Source: GCA-002708315 sp963676635
Lineage (GTDB): Bacteria > Bacteroidota > Bacteroidia > Bacteroidales > F082
Assembly: GCA_963676635.1 (NCBI GenBank)
Contig: OY781105.1
Location: forward strand, 3,472,001 to 3,536,000
DNA length: 64,000 bases
Direction of reading: 5' to 3'
A program made the translations under genes and the position numbers. The notes beneath the pieces are model-generated. The model was not told the DNA's origin. It saw only the letters and a list, made by a program, of their open reading frames with translations, and searched no databases. Shown here piece by piece: positions 52,062 to 61,084 of the stretch (position 1 is the stretch's first letter; each line of letters opens with the position of its first letter).

Positions 52062-54514
52062 TATTCAATTATGAGTTTATGTGTGTTTTTATTATATGAA
52101 TACTTACCAAACTGTTTCAGAAGCCTGTCGCCAAAAACAAGTCCGTAATTAAGCTTATGGTTAACCATCAGTTTAACATTCTCCACTTTTTTATTGGCAA
52201 TATTTATCTCTTTAATAATGATAACAGCCCTGTTGGCAATAGTGTTATCAGCAAGAATCTTCTCAGGATCACCTTCAAAATCATCCTTACTAATGGCACC
52301 CCATTTAAGCAGATCCATTGCTTTGTCAAGAGAAATCATAGCGTCGGCAGTACGATCATAAGCAAACTCTTCATTATAACCATTTATAATACAAGTAGTA
52401 ATGTATGTTCCTGTATTATACTCCTCAGTAAATACTTGAGCATTATCTTCGGGATTAATAGCAATGTTTATCTGAGTAAGATCAGTATTAGTAGCGCCAG
52501 GCACATAATCTTTTCTAAGCACTCTAAACTCCGTACGTCTGTTAAGCTGATGAGCAGCCTCTTTCTCTCTTTCTGTGGGCAGTGATGCAATAGTCTCTTC
52601 ATCGAGAGTAGTGCCCTCAGTAAACAGGAAGCCATCACGAACAACATCCTTTCTCAGTGTAAGCGGAACCCTCTCGCCATAGCCTTTGGCAACCAGGCGT
52701 GCAGGTTCAATACCTCTTATAATAAGGTAATCCACAACAGACTGAGCACGACGTTGCGACAGAATATCATTCTTCTCATCAGTATCGCGGGCATCGGTAT
52801 GAGCAGCAAGCTCAACAACAATATTAGGATTGTCGCGTAATGTTTGAATGAGCCCTTGTAGTGAATCCTGATACTGTGGTTTCAGATCCCATTTAGCCAG
52901 GTCATAGAGAATCTCAGGCAAAGCAATAGGCTCTGAAGGAATAGGAATCATCATGAAATCTTTAACAAAATTCTTACTGAACTCAACGCCAACAGTAGTA
53001 AAAGAAGCTTTGTCGCTGAAGTAGTTAGGCTTGGTAACAATAACCTCGTAAGTAGTATTTTGCTCAAGCTGACTGGAAGTAAACGTATAATAACCCTCTT
53101 CGTTGGTACGAGTGTTCACGCTAAGTCCGGAAGAGCCAACCAGCTGTACATTAACATCAACCATAGTCATAAGAGTACGGTCGTCCTTAATAGTTCCGCT
53201 AAGAGTAAATTCCAGAGGAGGTTCGATGAAGTACCAGATATCCTCCATTCCACGTGTTCCTTTTCTGTTGGAAGAGAAGAAACCGAATTCTTTTTCAGGA
53301 TGGAAAACCACACCGAAATCATCCATAGTAGAGTTCATAGGATACTTAAGGTTAACAGGTTTACCCCAGTTGCCGGCAGTATCAATAGTAGTAACAAAAA
53401 TATCAAGCCCCCCCATTCCACCATGTCCATCAGAAGCGAAGTACAGCGTAGTGTCATTTCTTAGGAAAGGGAACATCTCATCACCCGGAGTGTTAATAAC
53501 ATCACCAAGGTTTAGAGGTCTGTTAAAGGGCTCGCTTTTGGAATCACGAAAGGCAACCCATATATCTTTTCCACCCATACCATTGCGGCGGTTACCAGAA
53601 AAATAAATTATCAGCTCGCTTTCGCTGATGGTAGGTTGACCGATGGTAGATAGTGTGTCAATACCTGTTATCTCAACCATTGAAGGCTCGCCCCATACTC
53701 GTCCGGTACGTTTAGCTTTAAACACCTGGCATCCCGACTCCTTCTGAGCATCGTTAGGGCAGCGGGTAAAGTAAATGGTGTTAAATTTTGAATTGAAAGT
53801 GGCAGCACCATCGTTACCATCAGTATTAATATTCTCTGATTTATCCAGAAGATCGGGTTCCGACCATTCATCTTTTCTATCCATTTTAGCAATAAACAAA
53901 TCGCTGAAGTTTTGTCCGGTCCATTCATCAGTTTCTTTACCCGTAGAGCCATCACGAGTAGAAGTAAAGGCGATTTCATTATAATTGTCGGAAGTGTATG
54001 CAGGGGCAAAATCCGCTTCACGCGAATTGATTTTCTTCACATTTGTAATCTCATACTTAGAAGGGTTAGCGATCCACTCTTCTATTAAGGCAGTAGTTTC
54101 AGCCCCTGCAGGGCCACGTGGATCATCGGGTACCCTTTCAGCGTAAGCGTTATATTGTTCAATAGCCTCAGGATATTTGCCTGTCATCTTTAACATATTG
54201 GCATAATGCAGCAACAACTCAGGATTTCGCTTATCATATTCTTTTCTGATAAGTTGTTTGTAGCTTATGGCAGCCCTTTTGTAGTTACCAGTAAGACGAT
54301 AACATTCGGCTAATTGCGCAGTTATACGGTTTCTTTCTTCTTTATTCTTTTTGACTTTTGTATATGCTTTTTTGTATTTATCGATTGCTAATGAGTATTG
54401 TTGACGTGCGAAGGCTTCGTCAGCACCTTTGGCAGGATTGCGTTGTGAAAATGCCAGAGTAGGAACTGCAGCCAGCAGAACAATTATCAATATCTTGTTA
54501 AACACATTATTCAT
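52061..54514 (-). CDS. OmpA-family protein with TPR, PD40 propeller and degenerate retropepsin-like tail (PorE-like)
   Basis: This 817-residue exported protein has a signal peptide (1-23). TPR-like helices follow (about 30-130), a PD40 beta-propeller (about 150-430, e.g. AFTSTRDGSTGK, YFASDGHGGMGGLDIF), a carboxypeptidase-like beta domain (about 430-530), and an OmpA C-terminal domain binding peptidoglycan (LAAHTDARDTDEKN, about 540-660). This order matches PorE of the T9SS. The last 115 residues are extra: strand, NGYNEEFAYDRTADAMI, helix, then VENVKLMVNHKLNYGLVFG and KLIIE, which resembles a retropepsin fold with the DTG replaced by DRT. A role in T9SS attachment is inferred. Confidence 0.82.
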   Translation of the reverse strand: MNNVFNKILIIVLLAAVPTLAFSQRNPAKGADEAFARQQYSLAIDKYKKAYTKVKKNKEERNRITAQLAECYRLTGNYKRAAISYKQLIRKEYDKRNPELLLHYANMLKMTGKYPEAIEQYNAYAERVPDDPRGPAGAETTALIEEWIANPSKYEITNVKKINSREADFAPAYTSDNYNEIAFTSTRDGSTGKETDEWTGQNFSDLFIAKMDRKDEWSEPDLLDKSENINTDGNDGAATFNSKFNTIYFTRCPNDAQKESGCQVFKAKRTGRVWGEPSMVEITGIDTLSTIGQPTISESELIIYFSGNRRNGMGGKDIWVAFRDSKSEPFNRPLNLGDVINTPGDEMFPFLRNDTTLYFASDGHGGMGGLDIFVTTIDTAGNWGKPVNLKYPMNSTMDDFGVVFHPEKEFGFFSSNRKGTRGMEDIWYFIEPPLEFTLSGTIKDDRTLMTMVDVNVQLVGSSGLSVNTRTNEEGYYTFTSSQLEQNTTYEVIVTKPNYFSDKASFTTVGVEFSKNFVKDFMMIPIPSEPIALPEILYDLAKWDLKPQYQDSLQGLIQTLRDNPNIVVELAAHTDARDTDEKNDILSQRRAQSVVDYLIIRGIEPARLVAKGYGERVPLTLRKDVVRDGFLFTEGTTLDEETIASLPTEREKEAAHQLNRRTEFRVLRKDYVPGATNTDLTQINIAINPEDNAQVFTEEYNTGTYITTCIINGYNEEFAYDRTADAMISLDKAMDLLKWGAISKDDFEGDPEKILADNTIANRAVIIIKEINIANKKVENVKLMVNHKLNYGLVFGDRLLKQFGKYSYNKNTHKLIIE

Positions 54515-54567
54515 CTTTAGTTATTTTATCTGAATGTATCTGGTTCAATAACGATCAAATTGCTGAT

Positions 54568-54879
54568 TTATTGAGAAGGATTATCAGTTTCTTCCTTTGT
54601 GCTATAAGCTTGCTTTTCAGTACTTTTTTTGTACTCATCAAGCTTTTTTTGTCTGTCCTGACGGTCAGCTTCTCTGTTAATCTCCGTTTTAATCTCTTCA
54701 GAAGCCTTTTTGATATCTCTTACAAATTTACCCATAGCTCTGGCTATCTCAGGGATCTTGCCAGGTCCTAAAACGATAAGTATTGCCAGAACAACCAGCA
54801 TTATCTCACCACCGCCAAAGTCAAAGAATAATAGTTTCAAATCAGCAAAATTAGGTAGCAAAATTAAGAAAAAATGCAT
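54568..54879 (-). CDS. tatA: Twin-arginine translocase TatA/TatB-type subunit
   Basis: This 103-residue protein forms or assists the Tat pore for folded proteins. It has a short N-terminal stretch, a hydrophobic TM segment (about 22-40) preceded by FGGGE, then an amphipathic helix PGKIPEIARAMGKFVRDIKK, and a charged Lys/Glu-rich tail. This is the TatA/Hcf106 layout; TatA and TatB cannot be separated with confidence. No tatC is in the window. It precedes the OmpA-family gene by 53 bases on the same strand. Confidence 0.92.
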   Translation of the reverse strand: MHFFLILLPNFADLKLLFFDFGGGEIMLVVLAILIVLGPGKIPEIARAMGKFVRDIKKASEEIKTEINREADRQDRQKKLDEYKKSTEKQAYSTKEETDNPSQ

Positions 54880-54969
54880 ACAGTAATGAGTAGTGCTTTA
54901 TTGAAGTATAAATACCATGTGATATTTGTTTTTATGGATGAAGTATTTTTTTGTGTTTATAAAAATTAA

Positions 54970-54977
54970 TAGTTTTG
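54970..54977 (+). promoter_or_regulatory. Putative -7 box of the small lipoprotein gene
   Basis: TAGTTTTG matches TAnnTTTG; a TTG lies 16 bases upstream, a possible -33 element. The ATG at 54997 is 19 bases downstream. Confidence 0.5.
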
Positions 54978-54996
54978 CAGTATAAAATATGTGACT

Positions 54997-55335
54997 ATGT
55001 TATTTCGTAAAATATTAGTAGTAATTCTCATTTCTTTAGCTGCTTATGCATGTTCTTCAAGTGGCACAAAAAGCGAGGCTGACAATAATAAAGGATCTTA
55101 TGTAGCTATTGTTGACTCATCGATGACACTAGCAGAAGTTGCCAAAGCAAATAAAATAGGGGAGCCTTACTTGCGTACTAAACTTGGTATTAAGAAAGGA
55201 GTTGGTAACACATATACTGTTGTTCGCATGGGAAAATTGTTTGACTTTACCATTAATGATTTGAAAACTGTTATTGAAGAACAGAAAAACAACGACTCGG
55301 GGTTTTCTATACAGTTAGAAACATCTGAAGAATAA
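54997..55335 (+). CDS. Small lipoprotein with helix-turn-helix-like domain of unknown function
   Basis: This is a 112-residue lipoprotein. ATG 54997 is preferred to the in-frame GTG at 54991 because it gives a clean signal peptide with lipobox LAAYAC (Cys near 19). After a Ser/Lys/Asn linker comes a compact domain, SMTLAEVAKANKIGEPYLRT and then KLGIKKG, ending in DLKTVIEEQ. This pattern resembles short helical domains linked to membrane Fe-S or cytochrome proteins, but the link is weak. The gene stands between tatA (divergent) and nhaD, without obvious operon partners. Confidence 0.65.
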   Translation: MLFRKILVVILISLAAYACSSSGTKSEADNNKGSYVAIVDSSMTLAEVAKANKIGEPYLRTKLGIKKGVGNTYTVVRMGKLFDFTINDLKTVIEEQKNNDSGFSIQLETSEE

Positions 55336-55464
55336 CAGCAAATCGTTCTGTATTTGTTGTTAAATGTGATACACATACCTTATTTATAATTTAGACCTAT
55401 TATAAATTTATCTTGACATCTAAATATTTATATGTTTACCATATTATGTGTTAGATTGATTCCA

Positions 55465-55472
55465 TACATTTG
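55465..55472 (+). promoter_or_regulatory. Putative -7 box of nhaD
   Basis: TACATTTG matches TAnnTTTG, 30 bases upstream of the start. Confidence 0.5.
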
Positions 55473-55502
55473 CTGGCTTAATTAACAAAAACGTATGGTA
55501 AC

Positions 55503-56951
55503 ATGTTTATACTAATGGTAGTAATCTTTGTTCTGGGGTATACCGCTATTGCTCTGGAGCATCCTTTAAAAATCGACAAAGCAGCATCAGCGCTGTTAAC
55601 AGGAACTATTCTGTGGGCTTTATATGCACTTTATTCAACAGGTTTGCTTGATCTTGGCCTTAGTCCTACCTGGGAACTGGCGCGGTCGATGGCTCATGAT
55701 GTAACAAATTTTATTAAACCAAATGTGGAAGCTGGTTATTTCGACAGAGCCTGGGAAGGTACAGTTGAAACAGCGCACAACATGAGTCATTTTGTTATTC
55801 ATGACCTTGAACATCATTTAATTGAAATCGCTGAAATATTATTCTTCCTGCTTGGTGCAATGACAATAGTTGAAACAGTAGACCAGCATCAGGGTTTTAA
55901 ACTTATCACTGACAAGATTAAAACAACAAGTAAGGTAAAGCTTTTATGGATACTCAGTTTCCTGACTTTTTTCATGTCAGCAGCACTCGATAACTTAACT
56001 ACTACTATTGTTATGGTAGCGCTTCTGCGAAAGCTTATTGACGATAAGCAAACGCGATGGTTTTTTGCTTCAATGGTAGTACTGGCAGCTAATGCCGGAG
56101 GTGCCTGGTCGCCTATAGGAGATGTGACTACTATTATGCTTTGGATTGGCGGACAAATAACATCCGTGAAGATAATTACTGATGTTTTCCTGCCAAGCTT
56201 AATAACAATGGTAATTCCATTGATTATTGTTTCTTTTACACAAAAGGGTACTGTGCAAAGGCCTGTACTTGATGATGATGATACACGAGAGTTTACCACT
56301 CCTTATGAAAGGAAGCTTTTATTGATTATGGGTGTTGCCGCTCTATTATTTGTCCCTGTATTTAAAACAGTAACTCACCTGCCTCCTTATTTGGGAATGC
56401 TCTTTGGTTTAGGTGTAATATGGATAACAACCGAAATTATTCATCGCAATAAACCTCTCGAGGATCGCAGAAAGCTGACAGTGGTTGCCGTATTGAAAAA
56501 GATTGATGTTCCTACTATATTCTTCTTCCTTGGTATATTAACTGCTGTTGCTGCATTGCAGTCTGTTGGCCATCTTGCTGTTCTGGCAAAGTACCTCGAT
56601 GAGAATCTTCATAATATTTATGCCATTAACCTGATTATAGGTGTGCTTTCATCTATTGTTGATAATGTGCCTCTTGTAGCTGGTGCTATGGGAATGTATC
56701 CTATTGCTGATGGTGGAACACTAGGCTATCTGTCTGATTTTGTTATTGACGGACAGTTCTGGCAGTTTCTGGCATATTGTGCAGGTACTGGTGGTAGTAT
56801 CCTTATCATTGGTTCAGCTGCTGGTGTTGCTGCTATGGGTCTTGAAAAGATTGATTTTATATGGTATCTTAAGAAAATCAGTTTGCTTGCTTTAATAGGT
56901 TATCTGGCTGGTGCCGCTACTTATTATGTACAGATGCTGATTATCGGATAA
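55503..56951 (+). CDS. nhaD: Sodium:proton antiporter, NhaD family
   Basis: This 482-residue inner-membrane protein belongs to the ArsB/NhaD ion transporter superfamily. It exchanges Na+ (or Li+) for H+. About 11-12 hydrophobic segments are visible. Typical NhaD blocks are ALEHPLKIDKAASALLTGT, FFMSAALDNLTTTIVMVALL, NAGGAWSPIGDVTTIMLWIG and SSIVDNVPLVAGAMGMYP, where the Asn-Asp pairs are the transport site. The large loop DLEHHLIEIAEILFFLLGAM is normal for the family. A sodium exporter fits a marine or halophilic habitat. A strong terminator follows. Confidence 0.95.
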   Translation: MFILMVVIFVLGYTAIALEHPLKIDKAASALLTGTILWALYALYSTGLLDLGLSPTWELARSMAHDVTNFIKPNVEAGYFDRAWEGTVETAHNMSHFVIHDLEHHLIEIAEILFFLLGAMTIVETVDQHQGFKLITDKIKTTSKVKLLWILSFLTFFMSAALDNLTTTIVMVALLRKLIDDKQTRWFFASMVVLAANAGGAWSPIGDVTTIMLWIGGQITSVKIITDVFLPSLITMVIPLIIVSFTQKGTVQRPVLDDDDTREFTTPYERKLLLIMGVAALLFVPVFKTVTHLPPYLGMLFGLGVIWITTEIIHRNKPLEDRRKLTVVAVLKKIDVPTIFFFLGILTAVAALQSVGHLAVLAKYLDENLHNIYAINLIIGVLSSIVDNVPLVAGAMGMYPIADGGTLGYLSDFVIDGQFWQFLAYCAGTGGSILIIGSAAGVAAMGLEKIDFIWYLKKISLLALIGYLAGAATYYVQMLIIG

Positions 56952-56968
56952 TGAAATATATATGATTT

Positions 56969-57001
56969 AAACCGGGGCTGCTTTAGTTCCGGTTTTTTTT
57001 T
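56969..57001 (+). terminator. Rho-independent terminator of nhaD
   Basis: AACCGGGGCT pairs with AGTTCCGGTT (two G-T pairs) around GCTTT, followed by a T run. The gap up to 57160 shows no gene or clear TAnnTTTG box. Confidence 0.9.
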
Positions 57002-57160
57002 GTAATAAATTGTTTAATTATAATTCAGTTTTCTTTTGTTGATAAACATATAAGTCAAAATTTATACAATAAAAGGATTAGGCTACGTTATTAAACTTTA
57101 CAACAATTTTACTGTTTGATTATGGTAAATTATTAATTTTACATTTTTAAAATATGAAAA

Positions 57161-58525
57161 ATGAATCGTAAAAACATTATTGTTGTTTCGGCTGTCTTTT
57201 TGGTGATTATTGCATTGATTTGGTATTTCTCATCTTCTGATTCAACTTCAGGTGAGACAATTGAGGTACAGGTGGAACAGGGTGAGTTCGTTATTGAAGT
57301 AACTACCACTGGTGAGCTTGAAGCTCGAAGTAGTGAAGATATTAAAGGGCCAAACCCTAATTCACTGCGTAATGCAAGAATACACAGATACACCATTGAA
57401 GAGATTGTTCCTGATGGTACTGTGGTGGACTCAGGCGACTGGGTTGCTACCCTTGACCGTAGTGATTTGCAGAACAAAATAACTGATCAGGAACTGGAGG
57501 TTGAACAACTGGAAACACAATTCATAAAAACACAGCTTGATACTACACTAACGTTGCGTGCTGCCCGTGATGAATTGATTAATCTCAAGTTTACATTGGA
57601 AGAAAAGAAAATAATTGTTGATCAGTCTATTTATGAACCTCCTGCCACTCAACGTCAGGTGCAGATTGATTACGAAAAAACTGATAGAACCCTCAATCAA
57701 ACACTGGATAACTACAATATCAAACATCAGAAAGCTGTTGCTGATATGAGAGAGGTTGCTACTGACCTTCAAAAGGAAAAAAGGTTGCTCAATGAGTTTA
57801 ATGAGTTGAAGAAAGAGTTTGTTGTGATGGCACCAAAATCAGGTATGGTAAATTATAAGCGCGACTGGAACGGTACAAAGATGGGTGTTGGAGCACAGGT
57901 AAATATGTGGGAAAATGTTGTTGCCAAGCTGCCTGATCTTTCTGCAATGAATTCAAAAACTTATGTAAATGAGATTGATATCAGTAAGGTTGCTGCCGGA
58001 CAGAAAGCTATTATCGAAGTTGATGCTTTTCCCGGAAAGGAATTTACCGGTGAAGTATTTGAAGTAGCAAATATGGGTGAGCAGATGAGTAATTCCAATG
58101 CCAAGGTATTTGAAGTGTTAATACATGTTGATGGATATGACTCAATACTACGCCCTTCAATGACTACTAAAAACAGAATAATAACAGAGGTGATTGATTC
58201 TGTTATGTTTATTCCTGTTGAATGTGTTAACGTTGTGGACTCTATAAATTTTGTGTATAGCAATGGAAGACGTAAACAAATTATTCCGGGGAAAACTAAT
58301 GAAACAAGTATAATAATTCATGAAGGCCTTAAAACTGGTGATGATGTTTACTTAGTACCTCCTGAAGGTGCCGAAGACTGGTCTCTTGAACTGCTTGATG
58401 AGGATGTCGTTAATAAATATAAGTCTATTGAAAAAGATAAAAAAGAGGAGCCTCAGGCAATGGATGATAAAAAGAAAATGCAAATGAGGGGGCAGAGACC
58501 AAAAGGCGGTCCTGGAAGAAACTAA
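57161..58525 (+). CDS. HlyD/MacA-type periplasmic adaptor protein
   Basis: This 454-residue adaptor has one N-terminal TM anchor (about 7-24), followed by a barrel-sandwich (lipoyl-like) region split by a long coiled coil (about 105-225, e.g. LEVEQLETQFIKTQLDTTL), then beta-barrel and membrane-proximal domains (KTYVNEIDISKVAAGQKAII, AFPGKEFTGEVFEVA). The C-terminus is charged and Gly/Arg-rich (GQRPKGGPGRN). It would connect an inner-membrane transporter to an outer-membrane TolC-type channel. It is 15 bases upstream of a MacB-like permease. Substrate unknown. Confidence 0.88.
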   Translation: MNRKNIIVVSAVFLVIIALIWYFSSSDSTSGETIEVQVEQGEFVIEVTTTGELEARSSEDIKGPNPNSLRNARIHRYTIEEIVPDGTVVDSGDWVATLDRSDLQNKITDQELEVEQLETQFIKTQLDTTLTLRAARDELINLKFTLEEKKIIVDQSIYEPPATQRQVQIDYEKTDRTLNQTLDNYNIKHQKAVADMREVATDLQKEKRLLNEFNELKKEFVVMAPKSGMVNYKRDWNGTKMGVGAQVNMWENVVAKLPDLSAMNSKTYVNEIDISKVAAGQKAIIEVDAFPGKEFTGEVFEVANMGEQMSNSNAKVFEVLIHVDGYDSILRPSMTTKNRIITEVIDSVMFIPVECVNVVDSINFVYSNGRRKQIIPGKTNETSIIIHEGLKTGDDVYLVPPEGAEDWSLELLDEDVVNKYKSIEKDKKEEPQAMDDKKKMQMRGQRPKGGPGRN

Positions 58526-58540
58526 ATTATTTCATTTGCT

Positions 58541-59896
58541 ATGGAAAGATATCTTTTAATTTTATCGATTTCGCTTGAGGCGGTTTTTACTAATAAATTC
58601 CGTTCAATACTCACTGCTCTTGGTATTATTTTTGGCGTTGCTGCTGTAATTGCTATGCTGGCTATTGGTAGCGGTGCCCAACAGGAAATTCTTGACCAGA
58701 TAAAGCTTGTGGGTTTGAATAATATAATTATTACACCTAAGACTGTTAGCACTGGTGGTGAAGGTTCTGATGATAGTTCTGAGGATTCAAAAGAGCTTAA
58801 GCAAAAATATTCTCCGGGATTATCCCTTAAAGATGCTGAGAATATTATGATGACTCTTCCTACTGTGGAGAAAGTAAGTCCGGAAATAACTTATTCAACT
58901 CCTGCTTTGCGCGATGGTAAAAAGCTGCAGGTGAATCTTAGTGGTGTTACTCCCGATTATTTTACCCTTTTTAATCAGGAGCTGAAATCCGGGAAGGTTT
59001 TCAATGTCGCTCAGGTGGAGAATGGTGAACCTGTTTGTGTTATTGGACCTGAGGTGGTGTCGAAGTTGTTCCCTAAAGAAGATCCTATTGGTAAACAACT
59101 GAAATGTGGGCATGTCTGGCTCAAAGTTGTTGGCGTGCTTAAGGGTGTTACTGTTAATAAAAAGGCTGAAGAAATGGGGGTTAGCAGCTATAACAGGTAT
59201 GTGTATGTTCCTGTTAAAACTATCCTTATGCGCTTTAAAGACCGTTCACTTATGGCTCAGTCATCTTTGCTATCGGGTGGATCTATGATTGTTTTTGGAA
59301 ATGGTATGATGATAAGCACTCGTGGTAATGATAGTGAAGAAGGAGCTAATCAACTTAGTAAATTAGTTGTGCAGGTTAAGGAAAGCAGCCAGCTTACTTC
59401 TACTGTTAAAGCTATCGACAAAATGCTTAACCGCAGGCATCAGGGTGTTGATGATTACGATATAACAATTCCTGAGTTGTTGCTGAAACAAGAACAAAAA
59501 ACAAAGGATATCTTTAATATTGTACTCGGTGCTATAGCCGGAATATCTCTTATTGTTGGTGGTATTGGTATCATGAATATTATGCTGGCTTCTGTAATGG
59601 AACGTATCAGAGAAATAGGTGTAAGGCGTGCAATTGGTGCTACAAAAAAGGATATTATATTCCAGTTTCTTGCTGAAGCTACTTTTATTAGTATCACAGG
59701 AGGTTTTATTGGTATCCTGCTTGGAGTTATAATGGCTAAGATAATAACTGCTACAACTGATATAAAGACTATAGTATCATTCCTGTCTATATTACTTTCG
59801 TTTGGTGTGGCTGCCTCTGTGGGTATTGTGTTTGGATGGCTTCCTGCTCGTAAGGCTGCTGAACAGGATCCTGTTGAATCACTGCGCCATGATTAA
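58541..59896 (+). CDS. MacB-like ABC transporter permease (ATPase not in window)
   Basis: This 451-residue permease of the MacB/FtsX superfamily has one N-terminal TM (NKFRSILTALGIIFGVAAVI), a large periplasmic MacB_PCD domain (about 45-325, with GVTPDYFTLFNQELKSGK), and three C-terminal TMs around NIMLASVMERIREIGVRRAI. The EIGxRRAIGA loop is the coupling helix. It lacks the N-terminal ABC domain of E. coli MacB, so an ATPase must come from elsewhere. Such pairs export antibiotics, peptides or lipoproteins. It is co-transcribed with the adaptor gene. Confidence 0.92.
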   Translation: MERYLLILSISLEAVFTNKFRSILTALGIIFGVAAVIAMLAIGSGAQQEILDQIKLVGLNNIIITPKTVSTGGEGSDDSSEDSKELKQKYSPGLSLKDAENIMMTLPTVEKVSPEITYSTPALRDGKKLQVNLSGVTPDYFTLFNQELKSGKVFNVAQVENGEPVCVIGPEVVSKLFPKEDPIGKQLKCGHVWLKVVGVLKGVTVNKKAEEMGVSSYNRYVYVPVKTILMRFKDRSLMAQSSLLSGGSMIVFGNGMMISTRGNDSEEGANQLSKLVVQVKESSQLTSTVKAIDKMLNRRHQGVDDYDITIPELLLKQEQKTKDIFNIVLGAIAGISLIVGGIGIMNIMLASVMERIREIGVRRAIGATKKDIIFQFLAEATFISITGGFIGILLGVIMAKIITATTDIKTIVSFLSILLSFGVAASVGIVFGWLPARKAAEQDPVESLRHD

Positions 59897-59944
59897 TTAT
59901 CTTGTTTTCTGAGAATCACATTGTAATTACTGGTGATAATTAAT

Positions 59945-59952
59945 TATTTTTG
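59945..59952 (+). promoter_or_regulatory. Putative -7 box of pdxA-murF/alr
   Basis: TATTTTTG matches TAnnTTTG; it overlaps an in-frame TTG at 59950 and supports ATG 59968 as the pdxA start. Confidence 0.55.
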
Positions 59953-59967
59953 CAAAAATTTGAAATA

Positions 59968-61080
59968 ATGCAAAAAAATACAAACCAACTACGTGAACGC
60001 AAAGTTCGTATTGGTATAACTCATGGTGATTTAAACGGAATTAGTTACGAGATTATTATTAAAGCCTTATTGGATAACAGGTTACTTGAAATGTTTACTC
60101 CTGTTGTTTATGGGTTGTCAAGGGTTTTCTCTTATAACAGAAAAAATCTCAATGCCGGGGATTTCAACTACAATACAATAAAAGACTCATCGGGTATAAA
60201 AAATAACAAGGTTAATATTATCAACCTTAATGATGAAGAAGTACGTATCGAGTTTGGTAAATCTACTAAAAATGCGGGCTATTATGCTCATATGGCTCTT
60301 GAGCGTGCTGTTGAGGATTTGAAAAAACGTAAGATTAATGTTATTCTTACAGCTCCTATTAACAAAGAGAATATACAGTCTGATGTATTTAACTTCCCGG
60401 GCCATACTGAGTTCTTTGCAAGTGAATTTGGAAAGAAAGACTACCTGATGCTTATGGTTAGTGAAGGTTTAAGAATAGGTACTGTTACAGGACATATCCC
60501 TTTATCTGATGTTCCTGCGGCTTTGTCGGAAGATTTGATAAACAGCAGGATTAATGTTCTTGAGGAATCACTAAGGGTGGATTTTGGAATAGAAAAGCCT
60601 AAAATTGCTGTGCTGGGATTAAATCCTCATGCCGGCGAGAATGGTAATATTGGTACCGAAGACCAGAAGATTATCAAACCTGCAATAATTAAAGCTAAGA
60701 AGAATGGCCAGACTGTCTTTGGTCCGTTCCCTGCTGATGGTTTCTTTGCAAGTGAGTACAGCAAATATGATGGTATTCTTGCTATGTATCATGATCAGGG
60801 GCTTATCCCTTTTAAAATACTTGCTGATGGCCAGGGCGTTAATTACACCGCCGGATTACCTATTATCAGAACATCACCAGCACATGGCACAGCTTATGAT
60901 AAGGCAGGGAAGAATATGGCATCACCTGATTCTCTAAGAAGTGCTATTTACCTGGCACTGGATATCAGCCGTAACAGACAAAATTATCTGGCAATGACTA
61001 AAGATCCTCTGGGAAGTAATCTTATTGAGGAGCTTAAGAATAATGATAGTCATGCTGATGAACAGGAGACTGAAGAATAA
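59968..61080 (+). CDS. pdxA: 4-hydroxythreonine-4-phosphate dehydrogenase
   Basis: This 370-residue, NAD- and metal-dependent enzyme oxidises 4-hydroxythreonine 4-phosphate on the way to pyridoxal phosphate. ATG 59968 is chosen because the upstream TTG lies in the promoter box. Signatures are RIGITHGDLNGISYEIIIKA, ILTAPINKENIQ, FPGHTEFFA, the metal-binding His in VTGHIPLSDV, LNPHAGENGNIGTED, GPFPADGFF and MYHDQGLIPFK, ending RTSPAHGTAYDKAGK. The length is slightly longer than E. coli PdxA (329). It is followed after four bases by murF-alr. Confidence 0.95.
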   Translation: MQKNTNQLRERKVRIGITHGDLNGISYEIIIKALLDNRLLEMFTPVVYGLSRVFSYNRKNLNAGDFNYNTIKDSSGIKNNKVNIINLNDEEVRIEFGKSTKNAGYYAHMALERAVEDLKKRKINVILTAPINKENIQSDVFNFPGHTEFFASEFGKKDYLMLMVSEGLRIGTVTGHIPLSDVPAALSEDLINSRINVLEESLRVDFGIEKPKIAVLGLNPHAGENGNIGTEDQKIIKPAIIKAKKNGQTVFGPFPADGFFASEYSKYDGILAMYHDQGLIPFKILADGQGVNYTAGLPIIRTSPAHGTAYDKAGKNMASPDSLRSAIYLALDISRNRQNYLAMTKDPLGSNLIEELKNNDSHADEQETEE

Positions 61081-61084
61081 TGAC

